Origin: Pandoraea oxalativorans
GTDB lineage: Bacteria > Pseudomonadota > Gammaproteobacteria > Burkholderiales > Burkholderiaceae
NCBI RefSeq assembly: GCF_000972785.3
Contig: NZ_CP011253.3
Span: 2,728,001 to 2,792,000 of the forward strand
Length of the DNA: 64,000 nucleotides
Reading direction: 5' to 3'
Part shown: piece by piece, positions 34,743-44,944 of the stretch
How positions within the stretch are numbered: the first letter of the stretch is position 1
How the letters are laid out: every line of letters starts with the position of its first letter
The notes under the pieces: model-generated
Seen by the model: only the letters and a program-made list of their open reading frames with translations
What the model was told of the DNA's origin: nothing
The model's database searches: none
Program-made: the position numbers and the translations under genes

Positions 34743-37424
34743 ATGACCCGCATCAATCAACGCAAGACCGGGCGCAATCTGCTTCCGTATGCCGACATCG
34801 GCACTGACTGGCGAGACGGCTGGCAACCGTTGAATGGCATTAGCGGCGGCTTCTATCGAAGAGAGACAACAAGCGGACGCACCTACTTCGACATCCTGCA
34901 AAACACGCTGGTCTCCGCGCGCTTTACCATGCCGATCAATGCGAAGGCGTTGACCGCCCCGGGACTGGGTTATCGTCTGGACCTTTACTATCAACCAACG
35001 ACACGTCCCGGACAGCCGGAACCGAATGCTCAGCTTTTTTGCTATCCGTCTGCGCGCTTCTCCTCGCTTATCCTGCCGACACCGGGTGACGGGTCGCAGG
35101 CGCGAGCGGCGCCGTGGCTGACACTCGACACCACCTTCGGTCCAGGCGCCCAGGACAACGAACTCGAGCTTCGACTGGCATCGGGGCGGCAGCCCGACGG
35201 CACCTCGCTTGCCCCCGCCGAGGATCCCGACTCCGCAGTCCCGGAAGACGGCCCCGACTGGCCAAGCGCACTCGGGCGAGTCCACATCTGCGGAGAAATC
35301 CCTGGCAGCGTCGGCACACCCGGCATGTCGGTCGGGCTGTTTCATGGTCCGTTGTCGCTGAATGCCGCGCACTCTTCTGTCTCCCTCGACGGCGTAGCCG
35401 CACGTTGGCTTATCGATGGCAAGATTCCGGTATGTAAGGGCGCGGAGCACCGCCTCGCCTTGTCCGTCGATGACGCCTGCGGTTGGGCTGGCGACACGGC
35501 GGCGGGAAACCCGGGAACGCTTGTGTACGCCTACTGGCGAGACGAGGCAGCGGCAGACGAACAAAAGTTGACGCTCACGCCAACGGAAGCCACACCCGAT
35601 GACGACGCACAACATGTTCAGTCCCCATGGACTTTGACGTGCGATGCCACGTCCGGGGGCGTGCACGAAATTCTGATCGAGAGCGTTCATCACGCGCCAC
35701 CTTTTGCGCTGCCCGCCTTGCTGGTAGGCGACTTCAAGCTGTTGATCGGCGCTGGCGTAGCGCCCGACTATAAACCTTGTGTAGCGCTGCAGGAAACGGC
35801 GGTCGTCCGTGCACAGGTGGTCAGTGCCATCACGGACATGCCTGCCGTCGATACCCCCGTTCAGTGGCGCGTGGACGGTGCGTCTGCCACGGAAACACGC
35901 ACGGATGGCGACGGTTGGGCCACCTTCGAGTTTCGGCCAACGGCAGACGCAAACGTCACCGTCTCGGTTGAAGGTCCCTACAACGAGGTGCCCGATCTCG
36001 AATCGATCAGCGTGCAAACGATTGCGTCTCCGCCGTGGGAGCAGTTCCAGTTTCTTGTCGATGGCGAGCGCGTTGACTCGGAGTATGGCCGGGTGCTGCT
36101 ATTTCCTGAGACTGCGGCGCACAAGCTGACCCTTAAGCCGCAGGACGCAAACGTGTCGCTGGGCGAGATGGTGTCGCTCGACTACGCCTTTCACAGTGCA
36201 TCCGGCGCAAGTGGCAGCCTGACATTCTCGCCCGCGCCCGGAGTGCAACGTGAGCTCACGAAAGACGGACTCGAATGGACTGTCGTTGCGTCGGGTGACG
36301 CGATATCGCAGATGTTCGACATCATATTCACCTGCAAACCGTGGAAGACGCCGCCCGTACTGAGCGGCACCGTTGTACCCGAAGCATTCGAGTTGGTGGC
36401 GCTGCCCGGCAGCGAAACCAGCATGCAAGGTGATTACTTCGTCCTCGGACCGACCGATCAAACGCTGGCTCCCACGACGCACTCCATCGTCGTTCAGGCA
36501 CGCGCCATTTCCGATGGGTCTCCCCTGCCCGGCGTGCCGTGTGCGCTAACCAATCTCGTCCCCGACACCGCCATTTCGAGCAACTACATGACCTTGAATA
36601 TCGAGCACGCACAAATCACCGACGCAACTGGCAGTACAACGTTTCCCGCGACTTTCCACATGCACAGGAAGGAATTTCACGACGATGCCCGCATAACCAT
36701 CGTGGGTGGCCCAAGCCCTGTGACCGCAGGCATCCGTTATCGCAGGCCCCCGTCGCGCTCGAGCCTTACCTGTGTGATCGCGCACATTTTCCCGGGCAGG
36801 CCAGACCTTGGGATACCTTACGCCACCCCGACTTTGCGGGTGTTTGTCCTGGCCCAACGCTACGCCACGGTTGATGGGCAGTTTCCAAATATCGACCCGG
36901 GAGATGTCGACGTCGTACTTGATCTCCACGACGGCTCGACGCTGGGTCCTTACAAGGCCATCATCCACCAGGACGCGCCATATCGCACACTTTCCGCGAC
37001 ACTCGATATTCTGCTGCCACCAGGCGACTACTCCCGTGTCGTGCACGCTCGAATTTCAGCGGGCGGAAGAATGGGCGGGCTGTGGCATTTCGACGTCGAT
37101 ACGGAAACGGTAGAGCACCACCCACAGGCAACGGACGGTAAGCCGACCCGTCTGATCTATGCACCGGTCCAGGAGGCACCGATCAACGAGTGGATCTACT
37201 TGCAGTGGCCGACCTATACGAACAAGGAGCCGTGGGAGCAATACTCGATCTATCGCGGAACCGGTGCCCCGTTAGATATCGAGATATTTCCGATCGAATA
37301 CGGACAGACAGCCATGGCCAGAGTGCGCTCGACCCGAGCTGAACGCCGCCCGCTTACCCTCATTCGCGGTGTAAAGGACAGCATAGTCGTCCAGCTTTGC
37401 AACGTGGCCCTAACCTGGACGTGA
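34743..37424 (+). CDS. Unrecognised Ig-like-repeat protein encoded inside the Tc toxin operon
   Basis: 893-residue protein with no signal peptide and no family that I recognise; ATG 34743 is preceded by GGAG. The N-terminal 330 residues look beta-rich. Residues about 345-425 form an Ig-like (Big_1-type) domain (AVDTPVQWRVDGASATETRT, then DGDGWATFEFRP). A second Ig-like block lies at about 560-690. Residues about 430-535 (FLVDGERVDSEY ... HKLTLKPQDAN ... KDGLEWTV) resemble the final module of the TcaA-like protein (TLDGEPVSDTLSFT ... ALHIKPEPG ... GVTWWLTC). The gene sits between TcA and TcB, 51 bp after one and 21 bp before the other, so it is probably expressed and perhaps assembled with the toxin. 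Not a standard Tc component. Confidence 0.75.
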   Translation: MTRINQRKTGRNLLPYADIGTDWRDGWQPLNGISGGFYRRETTSGRTYFDILQNTLVSARFTMPINAKALTAPGLGYRLDLYYQPTTRPGQPEPNAQLFCYPSARFSSLILPTPGDGSQARAAPWLTLDTTFGPGAQDNELELRLASGRQPDGTSLAPAEDPDSAVPEDGPDWPSALGRVHICGEIPGSVGTPGMSVGLFHGPLSLNAAHSSVSLDGVAARWLIDGKIPVCKGAEHRLALSVDDACGWAGDTAAGNPGTLVYAYWRDEAAADEQKLTLTPTEATPDDDAQHVQSPWTLTCDATSGGVHEILIESVHHAPPFALPALLVGDFKLLIGAGVAPDYKPCVALQETAVVRAQVVSAITDMPAVDTPVQWRVDGASATETRTDGDGWATFEFRPTADANVTVSVEGPYNEVPDLESISVQTIASPPWEQFQFLVDGERVDSEYGRVLLFPETAAHKLTLKPQDANVSLGEMVSLDYAFHSASGASGSLTFSPAPGVQRELTKDGLEWTVVASGDAISQMFDIIFTCKPWKTPPVLSGTVVPEAFELVALPGSETSMQGDYFVLGPTDQTLAPTTHSIVVQARAISDGSPLPGVPCALTNLVPDTAISSNYMTLNIEHAQITDATGSTTFPATFHMHRKEFHDDARITIVGGPSPVTAGIRYRRPPSRSSLTCVIAHIFPGRPDLGIPYATPTLRVFVLAQRYATVDGQFPNIDPGDVDVVLDLHDGSTLGPYKAIIHQDAPYRTLSATLDILLPPGDYSRVVHARISAGGRMGGLWHFDVDTETVEHHPQATDGKPTRLIYAPVQEAPINEWIYLQWPTYTNKEPWEQYSIYRGTGAPLDIEIFPIEYGQTAMARVRSTRAERRPLTLIRGVKDSIVVQLCNVALTWT

Positions 37425-37445
37425 GCCCCGTTTGCGACGCCCATC

Positions 37446-40400
37446 ATGACCATAACCATGACCAACGATACCTACGCCGCGCGCATCGCCGCCCCCTCCC
37501 TTCCCAAGGGCGGCGGCGCGATTCAGAGCCTCGGAAAGGGCTGGGGCGCCGTGGGCGCCTCAGGCGCCGCGTCGATGGTCATTGCGCTTCCAATCTCGGC
37601 CGGACGCGGATTCACACCTGACATGTCGCTTAGCTACAGCAGTCAGGGCGGAAGATCGGAGTTCGGGCAGGGATGGCAGGTGGGCGTGCCGCGCATCGCC
37701 CGGCGCACCGGCAAGCGCACTCCGGCATACGACGATACAGACGAGTTCGTCGCACCTGACGGCGACGTGCTCATCCCCGAGGTCGGACTGAATGGCAACA
37801 TCGTCTCACGAAAAATGTCGGCGTTTCGTGGAGCGACGATCACTGGTGAGTACACCGTCACACGCCATTTCACTCGCGTGCAAGGGAGCAACGACCGGAT
37901 CGAATCGTGGCGCAACGCCACGGCCTGGTTCTGGCTGATTCATGACGAACAGGGCAATGTGCACGTCTATGGAAAGACGGCGCGCACCGAAGCGCCCAGG
38001 GTGACAGGAGAGGATGGCACCGTCACCCGGCGCATCGCCGAGTGGTGGCTGGAGGAGTCCGTCGCTCCGAATGGCGAGCGAATCCGCTATCGGTACTCGG
38101 TCGATACGGTCGATGCCGTCGATATGGGCGATGCAGTCGAGAACCTCGCGCCGCGTGTCTACCTTGACCGTGTCTGCTACGGCAACCTCCATGCAAGCGT
38201 GATCCCAACGACCCTGCTGGACGACGCGCCACCCGACGACGCATGGTGCTTCGAGCTGGTACTCGACTATGGTGAGCGTCCCACCGGCATGAAAGACGTC
38301 CCTCCCTACGACACCGACCTGCCTAGGCCGGAACGCGCCGACCCCTTCTCCTCGTTTGCGTTTGGCGTCGAAGGCCGCACCCGATGGCTGTGCCGTCAGG
38401 TGCTGATGTTTCACCGTTTCGCCGAACTCGGGAACACTCCGGCATTGGTCCGACGCCTGCTCATCGAGTACGACGAGAGTCCTATTCGTTCGTTGCTCGT
38501 CGCCGTACACGACATCGGCTACGACGCTCGGTCGGACCCGACGTGGTCCGCCCCCGTCGAGTTCGACTACACGCAATTCCCGCCACCTGACGAAGCGACG
38601 TTCCAGCCCCTTCCCACGATGCCGGGCCTGAACGATGGGATTCGGTATCAACTCGTCGACCTGTATGGCGAAGGTGTTCCGGGGATTTTGTACGAGACGA
38701 TTGACGGCTGGTATTACCGTGAGCCGCTGCGCGCCGAAGCGGACGACAGCAACGATAGCAACGAAGACGCCGTCGCCTACGGGCCCGCGCAGTTACTGGA
38801 TCGAATCCCGCCACGCAACGCGGCGTCGCCGATCTCGACGCATCTGGTGGACATGACAGGGGACGGACGCCTTGACTGGGTTGTCGCCACACCGGGTCTG
38901 GCCGGATTTTTCACCCTGAGGCCGGACCGACAATGGTCGGAATTTGTCCCGTTTGCGGCCTTCCCGGCGGAGTTCGCCCATCCGGACGGGCGACTCGCCG
39001 ACATGATGGGCGCGGGATTGCCCGACCTCGCCTTGATCGGCCCGCGCAGCGTGCGCTTATACGCCAACCGGCGCGAGCGCGGGTTCGCAGCGCCGGTCGA
39101 TATCCCTCATCCCCATGCATTGCCATGCCGCACCGATGATCGCAGCGAACTGGTCGCGTTGAGCGACATCCTGGGCACAGGCCAACCGCACCTCGTGCGC
39201 GTGCGTCACGACGAAATCACCGTCTGGCCCAATCTGGGGACGATTCGGCGCAGCGCGTCCATTCGGCAACCCGCCAACCTGGCCGGACGAATTCGATGCC
39301 AGCCGCGTGCGTCTGGTCGACCTCGATGGTTCGGGCCCTGCCGACCTGATTTATCTCCAGCCGGACGGCGTCGCAATCTTCCTGAACGAGAGCGGCAATG
39401 GCTGGTCGAGCATACGCAAGCTCGCGTGGCCCGATGGCGTTGTGTACGCTCCGACCTGTGAAGTCAGCATTGCCGACATCAACGGTCTCGGCTGCCCCAG
39501 CCTCGTCCTGAGCGTGCCGCATATGTCGCCTCGCCATTGGGTCTGCGACTTCGCTCGCGCCGGTAAGCCCTATTTACTCACGTCGAGCGACAACAACATG
39601 GGCACCGCTGGAGATGTGCGATTCCGTAGTTCGGCTCAGGAGTGGCTCGACGAGAAACGCGATTATCAAGGCGAGGGAAACGTCGCGCGGAGTGGTATTC
39701 CTTTCCCGCTTCACGTCGTCGTCGAGCAACGACAGACCGATCAGATTTCCAGCGCACAGTCGTGTCAGCGATTTCAGTACCGTCACGGCTACTACGATCC
39801 CATCGAACGGGAACTGCAAGGCTTCGGGCTGGTGCTGCAATACGATACCGAATTAACCCCCAAAGACGCGGCGGCCGAAGCGGGTTTCACAGCACCCGTA
39901 ATGACGAAGACGTGGTACCACGTCGGATGCGACGACCGGCCCTGCACCGGCGATTACGACGCCAGCGACGCCGAAGCGGTCCCACTGGGTCCCACGCTCC
40001 GCTGCCATTTCGATGACAGCGACAACAGCGACACCCCCGCAGACGACTGGGACGACGAAACGCGCCACGACATGGCACGAGCACTGAGCGGCCACGTCGC
40101 GCACACGGAAATTTTTGGTCTTGACGCTCAGGGCACGTTCCCCTTCTCGGTGACCGATACGCGATATCTCGTGCGCCTGAAGCAGGCGCGCAGCGCACAC
40201 GCGCGATATGCCGTCGTGCGTCCTCTCGTTGCGGAAAGTCGCATGTTAGTCTACGAGCGCCAGCCGTCGGATCCCCGCTGCGAACACACGCTGGGGTTGC
40301 GCTGGGACAGGAACGGGGCGGCCTTACACGGCGCCGCTGTGTACTACGCTCGCCGCAACAATCCGTCGCCATTCGGCGAGAACGACGCAGTGTCCACTCG

Positions 40401-41949
40401 CTGGTGGGAGGACGCGCACGACGTTGCGCAACGGCAGTGGTACGTCACCGATACCCGAGCCGCCCGGTACGACGTGGATCGGGATGACGCATGGCGTGTC
40501 TCGATTCCATGGCGTACTTGTGAGAACGCGCTGGTCTTCGGCTTTGACGGTCTCACGGCCGCATCGGTGAGTTACGAAGCGTTCGTTGCGACCGACAGTC
40601 CGTTGAATCAGGCCGACGAACGCCAACTCGCGGCAATGTCCGAAGTCCATTATTTTGAAGACGACGACGGCACCCCATCGCTGGCCGCGTTACCGGAATA
40701 CATCGAACTCGCCGAACTGGACGACCACGCCCTCACCGCCTATGACGATGTGCTCACCGCAGAAGCATTGAACATTGAGCTCGCGGCCGCAGGATATGTG
40801 CCCATGCAGGCGTTTCCGAGCGAGCAGGCCATGACACTCTGGGCAGTGCATCGACAGTTTCCTACATTCGCACCGCTCGAAGACTTCCACCAACTCGTGG
40901 CTTATCGAGAAACGCGCGCATCTGGCCAGACGACGCTCGAATACGACGCGTATCACTTCGGCGCAACTCGCATAACCACACCGGATGGCTGCATCACACA
41001 GACGACATACGATTACCGGACGTTGCTGCCCGAGCGCATCGTCGATCCGAATCAAAACACGCACGAAGCCCGCTACGATGCCTTCGGACGACTTCAGGCC
41101 GCCAGCCTCCACGGCACGGTCCATGGCGAACCCGCAGGATTCATGCCGCTGTCCGACTACGTTCGCGACATCGCGTCGCCGACGGACGCCATCGCAGATC
41201 CGGAAGCTGCATTGCAGGGCGCTGCGTACGCGGCCTTCGAAGATGCGCTCAGTTGGATGGGCCGGGTCGATGAGGCGAGATTGGACGCGCGGCTCACGTC
41301 GGAGTGGGTCGCCTCCGGATGGATCCTGCCCGACGGCCATGTGCGAGCGAGCGCACGCAAGACCGCTCACAGGGCGCTGGCAACATTCGACGCGACCTCT
41401 GCGGCAGACGGTGCGCAACCGGCGTCGGGCGTCGCGATGCCGTTCGCGGTCGCGCAGGCGTTGCTCGCCGCTCAGCGACGCCCACCACACGCGGTTTTAT
41501 TGGAGGCGGACCGCTATCCGGACGATCCGGCACAGCAGATTCGGATGCGGTTGACGGACTCGGACGGGTTTGGGCGCGCCCTGCAACAAAAGCAGCTCGC
41601 CCCGCCAGGCGAGGCCTATCAGGTGCTCGACGACGGCGGCCTGGCACTAGGCCCGGACCAACAGCCGTTGACTCACTACGCCGAACAGCGCTGGCGCGTA
41701 AGCGAGCGCGTGGAATACAACAACAAAGGGTTGCCAGTGCGCGTTTACCGCCCGTACTTCGCCGACAGCCCGGTCTATGTGCGCGACGAATCGCTACGCG
41801 ACTTCGCTTGCCATGACCGCCAGCATTACGACCCGCTGGGCCGCCCCACCGTCACGCTGACCGCACCCGGATACCTGCGCAGACAAACCTATTGGGCCTG
41901 GTATACGGTCTCCGAAGACGAAAACGATACTTCGCATGAGCTCGAATGA
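37446..41949 (+). pseudogene. Tc toxin TcB subunit (SpvB/TcdB-like) gene interrupted by one frameshift
   Basis: Full-length TcB of about 1500 codons in two frames. Frame 1 (37446-39461) holds the SpvB domain (SLPKGGGAIQSLGKGW; LPISAGRGFTPDMSLSYSSQ; GQGWQVGVPRIARR) and enters the beta-propeller. Frame 2 continues it (VRLVDLDGSGPADLIYLQPD) with the TcdB middle domains to the end at 41949. Homology leaves frame 1 after VWPNLG at 39237 and resumes in frame 2 as GRFGAARPFGNPPTW, with no intervening gap, at a GGGG run. Translation of frame 1 alone adds an unrelated basic tail to 39461. Either the gene is broken, the run is mis-sequenced, or +1 frameshifting occurs. TcB normally binds TcA and makes half of the cocoon around the TcC effector. 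Its stop overlaps the TcC start (ATGA). Confidence 0.85.
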
Positions 41950-44726
41950 TGGACACCAGACTCCACGCCCACACGCCAACGCTATCCGCCGTGGATGCCC
42001 GCGGCCGTCCGGTGCGCACCGTTAGCTATCATCGGCGCTACGCGGATGATCCACCCCAGGCCAGACCTGAGCGGCAAGTCCGGGACGCACGCTCGCACGT
42101 CGTTGCGCTTTGGGACGCACGGCTGGTGCAAGGGGCGCATCGCTCGCCCAACGAGCGGGCGATATTCAGTCTCTCCGGGCATTCGTTACGCACCGAGAAT
42201 GCGGATGGGGGACCCAAAATAGCGCTCGTTGGTGATGCGGGACACCCCCTCCTCGTCTGGGATGCCCGAGGAACACGCAAGCGTGTCGCCTACGACGATC
42301 AATTGCGCGAGATCGCCACCTTGGAGCAATCGTTGGGAGATGCTGAGCGCTACGTCAGTCGCACGACCTATGGGGACGCTTCGAGCGCAGCGTGCAATGG
42401 ATGCGCCCAGATCGTCAGACTCGACGACGAAGCCGGAACGGTAACGTTCCCTTCGTTCGGTCTGAGCGGGCAGCCGCTCTCCGAACAGCGCCGATTTCTC
42501 GCTACGCTCGATGCGCCCGACTGGCCAGAAGACATCGACGAGCGCGACGCCCTGTTAGAAGACATCACATACCAAACCTGCTGGCAGTACGACGCGACCG
42601 ATGCACTCGTCTCTCAGACCGACGCCGTCGGCAATACCCAGCGGCATCTTTACGCAGTTGACGCAACGCTGCGCGGCAGCACATGGGAGCCGCGTGACGG
42701 TGAGGCAATAACACTTGTAGTCGATGTAACCGTTGACGCTCTCGGTCGCATCGTTGCGCAGACGTTAGGCAACGGCGTGACGCAAAACGCCATCTTCGAC
42801 ACGGCATCGGAACGGCTCTCGCGCATCGCCTGCCAAACTTCCGACGGTGCGTCGCTCCAGGATGTGAGCTACGAATACGATCCTGCGGGCAATGTCGTCA
42901 AAATTACCGATGCGATGGTCCCGGTGCGATTCTGGCGAAATCGACGCGTCGACGGCATGCAGACGTTCGCGTATGACTCGCTTTCCCAACTGATCGAAGC
43001 CACCGGGCGCGAGAGCGCGACACGTCCCCCTTTCCCGGGATTGCCGGATTGGATCCCCGTACCTGACGCGACGCGAACTACGCCCTACACGCAGACGTTC
43101 TCCTACGACGCAGGTGGCAATCTCGTCGAGGCGGCGCACACTTCCGACACACGAGGCCAGAGCTGGAAACAACGCTTTGCGGTATCGCGAATGAGCAACC
43201 GAAGCGTGTTGTGGGACAGCGGCTCGCCTGAGCCTGACATTGAGGCGTCGTTCGACCCCAGCGGCAATCCCTTGACGCTGACCACCGGCCAGCCGATCCG
43301 CTGGATCACCGCGAATCGACTTGCGGCCGTCACGTTCATGACACGCGATGACGGCCCCGCAGACGAAGAGCGCTATGTCTACGACGCGCAAGGCGACCGC
43401 GTGCGTAAAGTCGGCACAAGACTTGCCGCGTCCACGGTCAATGTGCGCGAGACCCGTTATCTTCACGGACTGGAGCTGCGCCGGGACAGTGCCACCGGCG
43501 AGGTGATGCATGTCGCCATGCTCGATGCGGGCCGGACGCGCGTACAGGTATACGTTTGGGAGGCGGGGCTACCTGCGCGAGTCGAGAACCATCAAGTCCG
43601 CTACGTGCTTGCCGACCATCTGGAGAGCGCCACCGTGGAAATCGACGCGAATGCAGACGTCGTTTCTCGCGAGAACTACTATGCCTTCGGCGGCACTTCG
43701 TGGCGCGCGGCCGCCAGCGAAATCGCCGCCGGGTACCGCACGATCCGGTATGCCGGGCACGAACAAGACGCGACCGGACTCAGTTACTACGGGCAGCGCT
43801 ATCACGCGCCCTGGCTGCATCGCTGGCTCAACCCGGACCCCGCGGGTAACGTCGACGGCCTGAATCGTTATCGTTTTGTCGCCAACAATCCGCTGACGCT
43901 TGCGGATCGCGACGGTCGGCAAGCCGTCACCATGGTGTACGGGATGGCTGATGTCCGAGCCCCATATCTCGAAGTGTATAACCGCGTACATCAGTCCGGC
44001 GATCTCGTCAGGTTCCGTATTAACGATTTGAACGGAGCACTCGGCATCACGGATCGTGGCGCATTGAAAAAAATCCAGAAAGGTATCGAGGTCAAGCGCA
44101 AACATGTCAAGCGGCTCATGCGATACGTCCCGCATTTTCATGCGCAAACTGCCGCTTCGCTGTTGCAACGCTGGTCCACCCATTTGCAATCTCGTGCCGA
44201 CACCCTATCCATGCATCACCGATTTGGCAACGACACGGAAGATGGCCGATTTGCGCACCTGCAAAAGATAGTCAAAAAGAATCTCTCGATAAATTCGGGC
44301 GGCAGACTGTGGAACATCGCCGGTCGAGGCAGGGCGGACATGCGGCTTCGCCAGCACGCCCATGACCTTCGCGATCGGGAGGTCCGCAAGCCTCTGGAGG
44401 GGGACACACTGGACTCGGTATTGGAAGTCGCGTTTGACAATGCCTTCTTTCGTCGTGTCTCGAAAATTGGGCTGGAGTGGGCACGGATGGAAGGCCCGGA
44501 ACGCGTTCCCGTGGAATTTCTCGTCTACAGCAAGGACGCCAACGGAAACTACCAGAACTTCGACGACGTGGGCGCTAAGCCGTCGGCGCAGGCGCATGCC
44601 GCGTGGATGGACACGTCCGTTGACGATGCCGGTCCGAATTACTTCCCCATCACCATGTCCGAATACCGCACAGTTCGGAAATTGGCGATGACCGTGCAAG
44701 TCATCCGGGCGCCCGTCGAATTGTGA
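41946..44726 (+). CDS. Tc toxin TcC subunit (TccC-like RHS protein) with unrecognised C-terminal effector
   Basis: 926 residues. The first 650 are RHS/YD-repeat core: YRYDATDAL-like repeats (WQYDATDALVSQTDAVGNTQ; YEYDPAGNVVKITD; FSYDAGGNLVEAAH). It ends in the conserved RHS core block (RYHAPWLHRWLNPDPAGNVD, then GLNRYRFVANNPLTLADRDG), where known TcC proteins self-cleave by an Asp protease. Residues about 655-926 are the hypervariable effector released inside the cocoon. This one is basic in its first half (KKIQKGIEVKRKHVKRLM) and matches no toxin family that I recognise. Its codons look less GC-rich than the core, as expected for an exchangeable tip. Start by ATGA coupling to TcB. Confidence 0.88.
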   Translation: MMDTRLHAHTPTLSAVDARGRPVRTVSYHRRYADDPPQARPERQVRDARSHVVALWDARLVQGAHRSPNERAIFSLSGHSLRTENADGGPKIALVGDAGHPLLVWDARGTRKRVAYDDQLREIATLEQSLGDAERYVSRTTYGDASSAACNGCAQIVRLDDEAGTVTFPSFGLSGQPLSEQRRFLATLDAPDWPEDIDERDALLEDITYQTCWQYDATDALVSQTDAVGNTQRHLYAVDATLRGSTWEPRDGEAITLVVDVTVDALGRIVAQTLGNGVTQNAIFDTASERLSRIACQTSDGASLQDVSYEYDPAGNVVKITDAMVPVRFWRNRRVDGMQTFAYDSLSQLIEATGRESATRPPFPGLPDWIPVPDATRTTPYTQTFSYDAGGNLVEAAHTSDTRGQSWKQRFAVSRMSNRSVLWDSGSPEPDIEASFDPSGNPLTLTTGQPIRWITANRLAAVTFMTRDDGPADEERYVYDAQGDRVRKVGTRLAASTVNVRETRYLHGLELRRDSATGEVMHVAMLDAGRTRVQVYVWEAGLPARVENHQVRYVLADHLESATVEIDANADVVSRENYYAFGGTSWRAAASEIAAGYRTIRYAGHEQDATGLSYYGQRYHAPWLHRWLNPDPAGNVDGLNRYRFVANNPLTLADRDGRQAVTMVYGMADVRAPYLEVYNRVHQSGDLVRFRINDLNGALGITDRGALKKIQKGIEVKRKHVKRLMRYVPHFHAQTAASLLQRWSTHLQSRADTLSMHHRFGNDTEDGRFAHLQKIVKKNLSINSGGRLWNIAGRGRADMRLRQHAHDLRDREVRKPLEGDTLDSVLEVAFDNAFFRRVSKIGLEWARMEGPERVPVEFLVYSKDANGNYQNFDDVGAKPSAQAHAAWMDTSVDDAGPNYFPITMSEYRTVRKLAMTVQVIRAPVEL

Positions 44727-44727
44727 T

Positions 44728-44868
44728 GCGCTCGGACAGGCCGACACCCAGCAACCGGTGCTTTGGGTCGAGAATGTCGACGTCGATCTCGACCGCGTGC
44801 CGATGAAATACGGCATCACGCACTTCGCTGCAGACCGTGTCCAGTTGACGGTCGATACGTCGACCTAA
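44728..44868 (+). pseudogene. C-terminal relic of an unidentified gene just after the Tc operon
   Basis: An open frame without start begins 2 bp after the TcC stop and runs 46 codons to TAA at 44866. It reads ALGQADTQQPVLWVENVDVD followed by LDRVPMKYGITHFAADRVQL and TVDTST. The composition (acidic, strand-like, ending normally) looks like a true protein C-terminus rather than random frame. I cannot name the family. It suggests that the toxin cassette replaced or truncated a resident gene here. Confidence 0.45.
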
Positions 44869-44873
44869 GCAGC

Positions 44874-44928
44874 GCGGGACCGGCGACGACGGCATTGAAC
44901 GATATCGATGCCGCGCCGCCGGTCCCGC
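44874..44928. terminator. Long hairpin between the convergent Tc operon and gabD-like gene
   Basis: GCGGGACCGGCG (44874-44885) pairs perfectly with CGCCGGTCCCGC (44917-44928). Inside, CGGCAT (44890-44895) pairs with ATGCCG (44908-44913). The position between two convergent genes fits a bidirectional transcription stop, but no T-run follows on either strand, so Rho-independent action is uncertain. Confidence 0.45.
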
Positions 44929-44944
44929 CATCACCTCAATGACA

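Noticed and set aside
34251..36017. 588-codon - strand open frame across the TcaB/Ig-protein junction
   Set aside because: Spans two real + strand genes and their gap; composition is that of an antisense frame.
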